A stretch of 55,400 bases of DNA, taken from contig JAEYQN010000107.1 in the NCBI GenBank assembly GCA_023409995.1, positions 1 to 55,400 of the forward strand, given 5' to 3'. Made by a program: the position numbers and the translations under genes. Positions 46,686-55,340 of this stretch are shown in pieces; the first letter of the stretch is position 1, and every line of letters begins with the position of its first letter. Source of the DNA: Cyanobacteria bacterium OH_CBB_238. GTDB taxonomy: Bacteria > Cyanobacteriota > Vampirovibrionia > Gastranaerophilales > Gastranaerophilaceae. The notes beneath the pieces are model-generated. The model was given only the letters and a program-made list of their open reading frames with translations, was not told the DNA's origin and ran no database searches.

Positions 46686-48212
46686 ATGGAAAATTATTTG
46701 TCTTTAATATTTTTAGTTCTTTCTCCATTGATTGCTTTTGGTGTTATTTTGTCTCCTCTTTTTGGTGATAATGAAGTGTTTATTCGTCGATTCTCTAAAT
46801 CTTTTGCAGGGTTGCATTTTTTATATACCGTTTTGTTTTTGGCTTTTTTCGATCCATTAAACTATGGAATGTCCTATGAGTCAGAAATAAAATTTTGGAA
46901 TGTCAGTTGGCTGAATACCTTGGGTATAAAAGCAACATTTGCTGTTGATGCTTTATCGTTATTACTAATTGTGTTAACTTCATTTATTTTTCTAATGGCT
47001 TTCGTTGCCAGTAAAAGCTCAATAAGAACAAAACATAAATTTTATTATTCTATGTTGTTTTTGTTACAGACATCTGTTCTCGGGGTGTTTTGTTCTAAGG
47101 ATATGTTTTTGTTCTTTTTATTTTGGGAGCTAGAGCTTATTCCTATGTATTTTTTAATCTCGGAGTGGGGAAGCGGTAACGCTAAAAAATCAGCAATGAA
47201 ATTTATTTTGTATACGTTTACTGGTAGTATATTTTTATTACTTGGCATGTTGGCATTATACTTCTACAGTTTTGTCGTAAATGGTCACCCAACTGCAGAC
47301 CTGGAAATGCTGAATATTTCTGAAGCTGTCTATCCTTTAGGCTTTCAAATTCTTATATTTTTATGCTTTTTGATTGGATTTGCTGTTAAGTTGCCTATTG
47401 TTCCCTTTCATACTTGGTTACCAGACGCTCATACCGATGCAGCGACTCCAGTTAGTATGATATTGGCTGCGTTGTTGTTAAAAATGGGCGCTTATGGTTT
47501 GATTCGCTTCAATATGATGATTTTCCCAGAAGTATTTAAACTGTTTGCCCCAGTATTGATGATTCTTGCTGTTATAAATATTATATATGCAGCTTGTTTA
47601 TCAATTGCTCAAACAGACATGAAGAGATTAATTGCATATTCCAGCATTTCTCATATGGGTATTGTTATTCTTGGTTTCAGTGCTTTAAATATATCAGGTT
47701 TAAATGGAGCTATTTTCCAAATGATAGCCCATGCATTTATTAGTGCTGGCCTTTTTATGATTGCAGGGATTGTATACAATCGTTGTAAAACAAGAAATCT
47801 TGAACAATTGGGTGGTTTAGGCACGGTAATGCCAAAATTTATGATTTTTTCAATACCCATCGCTCTTGCTGCAACGGGTCTTCCTTTGTTGGCTGGTTTT
47901 CCTGGTGAACTCATGTCTTTTATAGCTGCATTTAATGCGGATTATGCTAATGAGCTAATTCCTAAATCACTCACATTGATTGCTTTGTTAGGATTGATTT
48001 TGAGTGCAACCTATATTTTAAAAATGTTGCATGAAACTTTTTTCTCTCCACTTCCTGAGCAGTATAAAACAATTAAGGATATTAGAGGTCACCAATTGGT
48101 AATATTGTTTGTTCTACTTAGTGCGATTATTTTATTTGGAGTGTTGCCATCAACATTAATTGACTTATTTAATCCTTTTACTACTATAATTATGGATATT
48201 TTGAAGGTGTAG
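46686..48212 (+). CDS. nuoM: NADH-quinone oxidoreductase subunit M
   Basis: This 508-residue antiporter-like pump subunit has FFLFWELELIPMYFLISEWG (conserved Glu), KLPIVPFHTWLPDAHTDAATPVSMILAALLLKMGAYGL, and TDMKRLIAYSSISHMGIVILG. It starts at ATG 46686, 4 nt after the nuoL stop; the longer frame from 46647 overlaps nuoL and is not preferred. Confidence 0.98.
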   Translation: MENYLSLIFLVLSPLIAFGVILSPLFGDNEVFIRRFSKSFAGLHFLYTVLFLAFFDPLNYGMSYESEIKFWNVSWLNTLGIKATFAVDALSLLLIVLTSFIFLMAFVASKSSIRTKHKFYYSMLFLLQTSVLGVFCSKDMFLFFLFWELELIPMYFLISEWGSGNAKKSAMKFILYTFTGSIFLLLGMLALYFYSFVVNGHPTADLEMLNISEAVYPLGFQILIFLCFLIGFAVKLPIVPFHTWLPDAHTDAATPVSMILAALLLKMGAYGLIRFNMMIFPEVFKLFAPVLMILAVINIIYAACLSIAQTDMKRLIAYSSISHMGIVILGFSALNISGLNGAIFQMIAHAFISAGLFMIAGIVYNRCKTRNLEQLGGLGTVMPKFMIFSIPIALAATGLPLLAGFPGELMSFIAAFNADYANELIPKSLTLIALLGLILSATYILKMLHETFFSPLPEQYKTIKDIRGHQLVILFVLLSAIILFGVLPSTLIDLFNPFTTIIMDILKV

Positions 48213-48216
48213 CTGT

Positions 48217-49653
48217 ATGGAATTAATTGTAGATATTAATAATTCATTTCTTCAAGAACTAGTTTTGATAATTTTTATTGTTATCAATATAATATTGTCC
48301 TTGTTTTTTAGTAAACGCTTTTATAAGCTTACCAAATGGACGACGATTGTTGCCCTAATATTGTCTATAATAGCATCAATTTTTATTCAGCTGTCTCCAA
48401 ACTATTTTTCATTTAGCAATGCATTTTTATCAAATATTTTTACGGTATTTTTTAAAAATTTAATATTAATTTCAGTATTTTTTGTTGTTTTACTATCTAG
48501 AAACATGATCAAACAAAAGCGAAATAAAGCATTTGAATTCTTTACTCTATTAATTGGAGCTACGCTTGGAGCTATGTGCGTTGTTTCTTCAAATGATTTC
48601 ATTTCTGCATTTATTTCATTGGAAACATTGGGTATTTGCTGTTATTTATTAACCGCATTCAATAGAAATTATAAATCTAGAGAGGCTGGATTCAAGTATC
48701 TTGTATATGGTACTGCTGCCTCTGCTGTTTTCTTATTGGGTGTTTCCTACCTATATGGCTCTTGTTCGACTGTTAATTTTTCTCTTATTAATGACTATTA
48801 TTTAGAACATTCGCCCACTTTAATCTATACAGTTGCTTGCTTTCTTATTGCTTCTGGCATCATGTTTAAAATTGGATGTGTGCCTTTTTCAAATTGGGTT
48901 CCCGATGTGTATGAAGGTGCAACTTATCCTGTTGGAACCTTTTTGTCTCTGGTTCCTAAATTAGCGGGATTTGCACTGCTTGCAAGGTTAATGGTTTTTG
49001 TTTTTGCTTTTTCACCTATAGTTAAAGTTATTTTGGCGGTGTTGGCTGTCATTTCCATATTGCAAGGTTCTTTGGGAGCAATAAGGCAAACAAATATAAA
49101 GCGCTTATATGGATATAGTTCAATTGCCCATTCCGGATTTATGCTTTTGGGTCTCAGTGTACTTTCTGTTTATGGTCTGTCTACTGTTTTATTTTATTTG
49201 TTTTGCTACGTGTTTATGAATATTGGACTTTGGACTGCTTCTATTATTTTTAATAATAGTTATAAAAGTGATGAAATCTCTGACTATAAAGGTATATTAT
49301 ATAATCGCCCGTATTATGCAATTGCTTTTACAACTTGTTTGGTTTCATTAAGTGGTTTGCCTCCAACTTCGGGTTTCTTGTCTAAATTATATCTTTTTTC
49401 AGCAGTATCAAGGGCTGGCATGGTCTATATCCCTGCATTAGTTCTGGCATTGCTTTTATCAGTGGTTGGCTTATTTTTCTATTTTAATTTGATAAAAGTA
49501 GTTTTTGAAAAAAGTAGTACTACCCCAAATATTGATACAAATTTGATTTCGTCAAAATTTATTTTATATGTATGTGCCTTTGTCACAGTACTTTTATGTT
49601 TCTTTGCAGAGAAACTTATTCAACTTTGTCAATTGGTGGCTTATTATATATAA
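48217..49653 (+). CDS. nuoN: NADH-quinone oxidoreductase subunit N
   Basis: This 478-residue third antiporter-like subunit is the last gene of the operon. It shows SAFISLETLGICCYLLTAF, FKIGCVPFSNWVPDVYEGATYPVGTFLSLVPKLAGFALL, and TNIKRLYGYSSIAHSGFMLLGL, the NuoN/NdhB pattern. A strong terminator starts 2 bp before its end. Confidence 0.97.
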   Translation: MELIVDINNSFLQELVLIIFIVINIILSLFFSKRFYKLTKWTTIVALILSIIASIFIQLSPNYFSFSNAFLSNIFTVFFKNLILISVFFVVLLSRNMIKQKRNKAFEFFTLLIGATLGAMCVVSSNDFISAFISLETLGICCYLLTAFNRNYKSREAGFKYLVYGTAASAVFLLGVSYLYGSCSTVNFSLINDYYLEHSPTLIYTVACFLIASGIMFKIGCVPFSNWVPDVYEGATYPVGTFLSLVPKLAGFALLARLMVFVFAFSPIVKVILAVLAVISILQGSLGAIRQTNIKRLYGYSSIAHSGFMLLGLSVLSVYGLSTVLFYLFCYVFMNIGLWTASIIFNNSYKSDEISDYKGILYNRPYYAIAFTTCLVSLSGLPPTSGFLSKLYLFSAVSRAGMVYIPALVLALLLSVVGLFFYFNLIKVVFEKSSTTPNIDTNLISSKFILYVCAFVTVLLCFFAEKLIQLCQLVAYYI

Positions 49654-49686
49654 AAAGACTAATATCAAATGATATTAGTCTTTTTT
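49652..49686 (+). terminator. Terminator of the nuo operon
   Basis: A 16-bp perfect inverted repeat (49652-49667 with 49670-49685) ends in six T (49681-49686). It begins within the nuoN stop codon. Confidence 0.95.
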
Positions 49687-49702
49687 GTATTATGAAAAAT
49701 TT

Positions 49703-50002
49703 TTATAAGTCATTTATTGATGGGTTATTAAACTCTATGCTGTGAGTTGGATATTTTCTGTTTGTGTTGGATAAAGGATCAATGTAATCACAAACTTTTT
49801 GAAAAAGTGTTCTTTCATCTTTTACTTCAATAAGAGGTTCATAGGGGCTTTTCTTTAATATCTGCGTTTGTCTATATATTTCTTTTGAATAACCAGTATT
49901 AACAAAGAACGGTTCAGTTGTTGTAAATTGTGAATCTACTGCAGCAGTTGCAGTAGTCGCGCCTATTAACAGAAGTGTTATAATGTATAGTGTTTTTTTC
50001 AT
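49703..50002 (-). CDS. Small secreted protein, unknown
   Basis: This 99-residue protein has a clear signal peptide (MKKTLYIITLLLIGATTATAAVD). The mature part of about 79 residues is rich in Tyr, Pro and Asn (YRQTQILKKSPYEPLIEVKD) with no recognised domain. It is monocistronic with its own good promoter. It probably faces the periplasm or outside. Confidence 0.75.
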   Translation of the reverse strand: MKKTLYIITLLLIGATTATAAVDSQFTTTEPFFVNTGYSKEIYRQTQILKKSPYEPLIEVKDERTLFQKVCDYIDPLSNTNRKYPTHSIEFNNPSINDL

Positions 50003-50023
50003 AAATCCCTCACTTTTAGTACA

Positions 50024-50052
50024 ATTTTACATTGTTTTATAAAGCAATGCAA
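50024..50052 (-). promoter_or_regulatory. Promoter of the small secreted protein gene
   Basis: Read on the minus strand: -35 TTGCAT (50052-50047), a 17-bp spacer, and -10 TAAAAT (50029-50024). The leader to the ATG is about 15 nt. Confidence 0.55.
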
Positions 50053-50080
50053 ACATCTATTTGTATTATAAAAAGTCTTC

Positions 50081-51133
50081 TTATAGTTCAGATAATAGCA
50101 ATTTCTCGAACTCATCCAAAATCATTTCTTCTGGTACTTTTTTTATTACTTCACCTTTTTTAAAGATGTAACCTTCCCCAATTGCACCCGCAATACCATA
50201 GTCAGCATGCCTTGCTTCCCCTGGGCCATTTACAGGGCACCCCATTACAGCTATTGTTATCGATTTATCTAGGGTTTTAAAGCGCTCTTCAACTTGCTTT
50301 GCAAGTCCTATTAGGTTTATCTGGCATCTTCCACATGTTGGACATGATACGAAGTTTATTCCTTTTTCCCTTAATCCTAAGGCTTTCAAAATGGCAAACC
50401 CAGCATGAACTTCTTCTACTGGATTTTCTGTCAAAGATACTCTTATTGTGTCCCCTATCCCTTCTGCTAATAGTGTTCCAAGACCAACTGAAGATTTAAT
50501 TAATCCACCCTTTAGTGTACCTGCTTCAGTTACTCCTAGATGGAGAGGGTACTCAATTTTTTTTGAAATTAGTCTATATGCTTCTATTGTTGTTAAAACA
50601 TCACTAGATTTTAGTGAAACTTTAATTTGATCGAAGTCATTATCTTCTAATATTTTTATATGTCTCAAGGCACTGATAACCATTTTTTCATGAAGCGGTA
50701 TATCTAAACTTATAAGCTCTTTTTCTAAAGAACCTCCATTTATTCCTATTCTTATTGGAATTTTATTGGTTTTGGCTAATGAAACAACTTTTTTTACATT
50801 TTCTTCTTTTCCTATATTTCCTGGGTTTATTCTCAACGCATCGATGCCATTTTCAATACACTGAATTGCCAATCTATAGTCAAAGTGAATATCTGCAATA
50901 ATAGGAATTTTACTTTTTGCTTTTATTTCTTTTACTGCAGCTGCAGCTTCTTTGTTTAAGATAGCTAACCTTACAAGCTCACATCCAGCTTCAGATAGCT
51001 CATTTATTTGTTTTAATGTTGAATTTATGTCCCTGGTATCTGTATTACACATAGATTGTACAGATATTTTAGAACCTGCACCTATCTTTACTCCGCCAAC
51101 GCTAATTTGTCTGGTTATTTTTCTGTTAATCAT
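50081..51133 (-). CDS. ispG: 4-hydroxy-3-methylbut-2-en-1-yl diphosphate synthase
   Basis: This 350-residue iron-sulfur enzyme of the MEP pathway converts ME-cPP to HMBPP. The TIM-barrel half starts RKITRQISVGGVKIG and includes VQSMCNTDTRD. Cluster ligands are C264 and C267 in CPTCGRC and C299 in GCPVNGPGEARHADYGI. The short, two-domain bacterial form is used. It pairs functionally with ispD in the window. Confidence 0.97.
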   Translation of the reverse strand: MINRKITRQISVGGVKIGAGSKISVQSMCNTDTRDINSTLKQINELSEAGCELVRLAILNKEAAAAVKEIKAKSKIPIIADIHFDYRLAIQCIENGIDALRINPGNIGKEENVKKVVSLAKTNKIPIRIGINGGSLEKELISLDIPLHEKMVISALRHIKILEDNDFDQIKVSLKSSDVLTTIEAYRLISKKIEYPLHLGVTEAGTLKGGLIKSSVGLGTLLAEGIGDTIRVSLTENPVEEVHAGFAILKALGLREKGINFVSCPTCGRCQINLIGLAKQVEERFKTLDKSITIAVMGCPVNGPGEARHADYGIAGAIGEGYIFKKGEVIKKVPEEMILDEFEKLLLSEL

Positions 51134-51186
51134 AATTACTTCCTGTTAGAATTAGGATATCACAAAATTACTTTGGGGGTTATTTT

Positions 51187-51936
51187 ATGAAAATAGCAGT
51201 TATTTCAGATATCCATGGGAATATGGAGGCTTTAGATGCCGTTTTGAATGATATTGATGCGGAAAATTGCAACAAAATATTTTGTCTTGGTGATATAGCT
51301 TTGGCTGGTCCAGAACCTAGCGCCGTTATAGATAGGATTCAAGAATTATCTCAATCAGATGACTTCTCCTTGATACAAGGTAACACTGACGAAATGCTGT
51401 CTGAATTTTCTCAGGAAGTATATGATTTTTTGGCGGAAAGTAATAGCGTGATGGCAAATGCTTATAAGTATGACGCATCTGAGATAACAGAAGGGCAGTC
51501 TTTGTTTTTAAAAAATATGGATAAAAACCTCTCTTTGAACATTGATGGAGTGAATGTTCTATTGGTGCATGGTTCGCCAAGAAAAAATAATGAAAACATT
51601 TTCCCTGATTTAGCATTATCAGAAGTTGAAGAAATGTTGCTGGGTGTGCAAGAAGATCTTATTTTCTGTGGGCATACACATGTTCCATGTGGATATCAAA
51701 CGAGTAATAACAAAACAGTTGTTAATGTCGGAAGCGTTGGCAGACCTTTTAGTGAAAAACCATTATCTTGCTATGTTTTGTTTGAAATTGATCCAGATAC
51801 TGCTTCTTATTCAGTGGAGCATAAATTTGTAAAATATGATTACAAGAATGCTGCTAAAAAATTAGCAGAAAGGCGCTATGAAGGAGCTGAAAAACTTGCG
51901 GCTATGCTAGAGAGGTCCACGTCAAGATATCCCTAG
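51187..51936 (+). CDS. Calcineurin-like metallophosphoesterase
   Basis: This 249-residue protein has the metal-binding motifs of the YfcE/MJ0936-type phosphodiesterase group: VISDIHGNMEALDAVL (D8, H10), FCLGDIALAG, GNTDE in place of the classical GNHE, LLVHGSPRKN, and FCGHTHVPCG with a final VNVGSVGRP. It probably cleaves a phosphodiester or phosphomonoester, but the substrate cannot be told. No membrane or signal segment is present. Confidence 0.88.
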   Translation: MKIAVISDIHGNMEALDAVLNDIDAENCNKIFCLGDIALAGPEPSAVIDRIQELSQSDDFSLIQGNTDEMLSEFSQEVYDFLAESNSVMANAYKYDASEITEGQSLFLKNMDKNLSLNIDGVNVLLVHGSPRKNNENIFPDLALSEVEEMLLGVQEDLIFCGHTHVPCGYQTSNNKTVVNVGSVGRPFSEKPLSCYVLFEIDPDTASYSVEHKFVKYDYKNAAKKLAERRYEGAEKLAAMLERSTSRYP

Positions 51937-52008
51937 TAATTTTTATACTTTTGTAAAATTAAATTTAATCTATGGAAAATAGATTTTTTTAAAGGTATTA
52001 TTTTAGGG

Positions 52009-52040
52009 TGACATTAAGTGTCATTGATACAATATATAAT
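52009..52040 (+). promoter_or_regulatory. Putative operator and -10 box of the 849-residue protein gene
   Basis: TATAAT lies at 52035-52040. Just upstream, TGACATTAAGTGTCA (52009-52023) is a TGACA-N5-TGTCA inverted repeat that covers the place where the -35 box should be. This is the usual position of a repressor or activator site. Confidence 0.4.
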
Positions 52041-52069
52041 TAGCCGAGAAAGAATAGCCAAACATAGCC

Positions 52070-54619
52070 ATGAGAGTAAGAGACACCCAGAGCAATCAGT
52101 TTGCTTTTAAGCAGAACAAGTCGTCGGAGTTCCGAGAGCAATATAGTATAAAAGTATCCGCTCAAAGTCCAAAAGATTTTATAAAGAGAAGTAGCACAAG
52201 TGTAAGTTTTAAAGGTGTATCTTCTCTTTTTTATTTTACAAAAGACGTTAAAATAGATAACTTTGATGCGTTATATAAAATTGCCAAGAGAGATTTAGGA
52301 TCCGCATGCTCAAGTTTATTGAAGAATATAAAAAATAGTGAAAATCCAGAATCATTTTTGAAGTTTGTAAAAGATTCTAGTTCGGGAACAAAGTCTGCTT
52401 TATTCAAAGAAAAAACTCTCACCTCGTCAGTTTTTGAATACCTTACTTTTCCGGTTACTAAATTACCTTTCTTAGTGGCTGATTCAGCTCTAAAATATTT
52501 AGAAAAGTTTACTTCTACAGCTGAACTGGCCGGAAAACTCAGGTCGAATGGACCTATAAAAGCTGCTAGGGTTCAAGAGGATCTATATAGTGATACTTCA
52601 AAACTCAGAGGCATATTGACATCTATAGGTGAATCCATAAAAACTGAAGGCTTGAGTATTGAGCAAGTCCTTGAAATGGAAAAGAATCCTCAATCTGTAA
52701 CTAAGGTGCTTTTTAATAAAGCAAATGGATATTTTGACCCTAAAACAGGAAATTATAGTACTGTTCATGAACGGAGTTTTAATAGATTGGTAACAGGTTT
52801 AATACCTGCTTGGTTTTTAGGTAATGACGCATATAATCTTTCTGTTATGTGTGGCGATAAAACTCAAACTTCTAAAGAAGAAAAGGATAGACGTATAAAG
52901 CAAGAAGTTGTCAGGATATTCACTAATTCATATATAACGTTGGTTTCTTTAGGTTCATTTGAAAAAATTGTTAATAGAAATCCTACCGTGTCAGCTGCTA
53001 TCACAGCTTTAACTGTTCTTATTTCAGAAACATTGTCGAGGAAGTTGAGTGGTACACCTATACTTTTCCTTGATTCTAAAACGGCAAAGACTGTTAATTC
53101 AAGAAAAGGTCAGGATAATCAAGTCAAACCAATTCTTTCTTCTGATTCAAAAAAGATTTTAGGTCAACCAGGACAGGTGTTTAAAGCCTCGTTTAGTGAT
53201 AGTATGATTTTACCAAATAATGCTCAACATGCTTTTGAAAAAAATATAAAAGTTAAAAAATCTGATCAAAATAGTAAAGAGAATAAAAAAACACTATTTT
53301 CTTTTCAGACATTGAAGAAAGGCATTGCCTTCTTGTTGGGCGGAGGTTTTGCTTTAGCCGCGTTGAGAAATAGTACTATGCTTAACGGTTTAATAAAAAG
53401 GTTGGCGCCAAGTTACAAACTGAAGGATGCGAAGAACACAATAATTAAAGATTTTATGGATTATAATTGGGGTTCAATGAAAAATAAGGTATACGATTTA
53501 AATGTTACTAAGCCATTTCAAATAGATTCAGAAGAATATAGCAAAGTTATTTCTGCTTTGAGAAATCAAGGTTTTAACTTCCTTGCAGATGGCTATGAAG
53601 ATATTGCAAGTGCTCCAAATAAAGATGGGAAAATCTTGCTAAACTCAGTTAATAAATATGCAAAATCGCAGGCTGACAAAATAGTTCCTGAAAGAGTTAA
53701 TACAAAATACAAACCGCTAGTCGATCTCCTTATTCAACCCTTCAAGTTTGTATTTGCTGCATTGAAATTACCATTTAATATGGCTAGAAATGTATTAACT
53801 ATCCCGGCGGTAGTGATAAATCATAGAGAGAAAAGTATTGGAAAAGATGGATTAAATATAATTGAAAAGTTTATAAAAAAAGCATCTAGTGAATTATTTG
53901 GTCCAGTGCTTGATAAGGCTTCTGATAAACCTAATAAGCAATTTATTGATGGAATAACTAAAATTTCTGAAAAAATCCATGATCTTGAGTCAGGAAAAAT
54001 TGATGATGTTCAATTTAAAGATTTTTTGAACAAAGCAGTGGTGTATAAACACAGCCCATATACTTCAAGTTATAAAAATACTTCACTTGCCAATTTAACA
54101 AAAATAGTTTCAAGTACAATTACTTCTTTTTTCTTGGTTGCAGATAACTATAATATGGTTATGCTTAAAACTAATGGTGAAGATAAAACAGAGGCTGAAT
54201 CTAAGGCTAAAGATCGTGTTGTCCAAAGAGTCAGCGGTATGTTTTATCAAACAATGTTTATGGATTTGTTTAATTCAACATTCCAACGCCAGTACCATTC
54301 AGGATTGATGGGCATGGCAACTGTTTCAGGTGTTAACACAATTGCTACTGAAATATTTACGCGTAAATCAATTGGTATGCCTGTTGGACCAAAATCTTAT
54401 GATGAACTATTGAAGAAGGATGAAGATAATAGAGGTAAAAAAGGGCTTATTGGAGCCTATTACAGATTTATGTCTGCCTTAACCGGAAAGAAACCATTAG
54501 AAAGGAGAGATCTTTCAGTATTAACTCCCTCTTTAGAGTCGGAAAGCTATAATCAGCTTGTCTTTAGGGATAAAAAAGATGCTGCAACTAATTTAGTGAA
54601 TAAATATTGCAGCAACTAA
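52070..54619 (+). CDS. Large unknown protein with internal duplication and VSFKG motif
   Basis: This 849-residue protein has no signal peptide. Residues 45-49 are VSFKG. Two regions resemble each other: about 240-340 (FLGNDAYNLSVMC, KEEKDRRIKQEVVRIF, ISETLSRKLSGTPI) and about 685-790 (FLVADNYNMVMLK, ESKAKDRVVQRVSGMF, ATEIFTRKSIGMPV). Several hydrophobic stretches (for example about 412-430 and 560-585) may touch membranes. ATG 52070 lacks a clear ribosome site. The family was not recognised; the layout suggests a lineage-specific protein. Confidence 0.7.
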   Translation: MRVRDTQSNQFAFKQNKSSEFREQYSIKVSAQSPKDFIKRSSTSVSFKGVSSLFYFTKDVKIDNFDALYKIAKRDLGSACSSLLKNIKNSENPESFLKFVKDSSSGTKSALFKEKTLTSSVFEYLTFPVTKLPFLVADSALKYLEKFTSTAELAGKLRSNGPIKAARVQEDLYSDTSKLRGILTSIGESIKTEGLSIEQVLEMEKNPQSVTKVLFNKANGYFDPKTGNYSTVHERSFNRLVTGLIPAWFLGNDAYNLSVMCGDKTQTSKEEKDRRIKQEVVRIFTNSYITLVSLGSFEKIVNRNPTVSAAITALTVLISETLSRKLSGTPILFLDSKTAKTVNSRKGQDNQVKPILSSDSKKILGQPGQVFKASFSDSMILPNNAQHAFEKNIKVKKSDQNSKENKKTLFSFQTLKKGIAFLLGGGFALAALRNSTMLNGLIKRLAPSYKLKDAKNTIIKDFMDYNWGSMKNKVYDLNVTKPFQIDSEEYSKVISALRNQGFNFLADGYEDIASAPNKDGKILLNSVNKYAKSQADKIVPERVNTKYKPLVDLLIQPFKFVFAALKLPFNMARNVLTIPAVVINHREKSIGKDGLNIIEKFIKKASSELFGPVLDKASDKPNKQFIDGITKISEKIHDLESGKIDDVQFKDFLNKAVVYKHSPYTSSYKNTSLANLTKIVSSTITSFFLVADNYNMVMLKTNGEDKTEAESKAKDRVVQRVSGMFYQTMFMDLFNSTFQRQYHSGLMGMATVSGVNTIATEIFTRKSIGMPVGPKSYDELLKKDEDNRGKKGLIGAYYRFMSALTGKKPLERRDLSVLTPSLESESYNQLVFRDKKDAATNLVNKYCSN

Positions 54620-54642
54620 TTCTGTAATTAGAGATATTAATT

Positions 54643-54969
54643 CTATTGAAGATATTTGTCGATATTAGAGTTTAAAGATGATTTAGGCATTAGGCCTACA
54701 AGTCTTTCCACCGCTTCTCCCTTTTTGAAAATTAAAATACTTGGTAAGCCGCTAATAGAGTATTCTTTTGCGGTTTTCATATTTTCGTCAGTATTTATTT
54801 TTACAACTTTTACTTTTTCTGCATATTCAGATGCAATTTCATCTAGAACAGGACCAAGTTTTCTGCAGGGACCGCACCAAGGTGCCCAAAAGTCAACAAT
54901 AACGAGTTCAGCTGCTTGTAATACTTCTGTATCAAAATTATTATCAGTTACATCAATAGCATTTGACAT
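54643..54969 (-). CDS. trxA: Thioredoxin
   Basis: This 108-residue disulfide reductase has the classic active site WAPWCGPCRKLGP (CGPC at 32-35), KVVKINTDEN, and the cis-proline loop SISGLPSILIFKKGE. An AAGGAG ribosome site precedes the ATG. It lies alone behind its own consensus-like promoter. Confidence 0.97.
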   Translation of the reverse strand: MSNAIDVTDNNFDTEVLQAAELVIVDFWAPWCGPCRKLGPVLDEIASEYAEKVKVVKINTDENMKTAKEYSISGLPSILIFKKGEAVERLVGLMPKSSLNSNIDKYLQ

Positions 54970-55045
54970 AGTAATCTCCTTTTTATTTCCAGTCTATATT
55001 ATATTTAACAAACATGCCGTGGTAAATAGCTGATTTGTTTACTCT

Positions 55046-55074
55046 ATATTACTTATATCCTTATTTTTTGTCAA
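55046..55074 (-). promoter_or_regulatory. Promoter of trxA
   Basis: Read on the minus strand: -35 TTGACA (55074-55069), a 17-bp spacer and -10 TAATAT (55051-55046), giving a leader of about 70 nt to the trxA ATG. Confidence 0.75.
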
Positions 55075-55160
55075 AATTTGTTCTTTTGAACACAGCAAAG
55101 TCGTTAAAATGCGTGAATTGCCGAATATTTAAGCCTGTCAAATAACTAATAAACAAGTAC

Positions 55161-55189
55161 TTGACATCAATTTGTGTCCTTTATATTAT
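55161..55189 (+). promoter_or_regulatory. Promoter of the tRNA-Thr/tRNA-Tyr unit
   Basis: -35 TTGACA (55161-55166), a 17-bp spacer and -10 TATTAT (55184-55189) lie 35 bp before the tRNA-Thr 5' end. Confidence 0.8.
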
Positions 55190-55223
55190 AGGTCTTACAG
55201 AACTCAATATAAATATCTAATTC

Positions 55224-55295
55224 GCCGGTGTAGCTCAACGGTAGAGCAACGGTTTTGTAAACCGTAGGTTGTAGGTTCGATTCCTATCACCGGCT
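55224..55295 (+). tRNA. tRNA-Thr (anticodon UGU)
   Basis: This is a 72-nt cloverleaf: acceptor GCCGGTG/CACCGGC with discriminator T, D arm GCTC...GAGC, anticodon stem ACGGT/ACCGT with loop TTTGTAA (anticodon TGT), and T arm GTAGG-TTCGATT-CCTAT. The 3' CCA is not encoded. Confidence 0.96.
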
Positions 55296-55340
55296 TATTG
55301 AGCGAATTGCACTTTAAAAATTAAACTCTATATCAAAAAT

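Noticed and set aside
54656..55033. Forward frame opposite trxA
   Set aside because: It is antisense to an unmistakable thioredoxin and its promoter.
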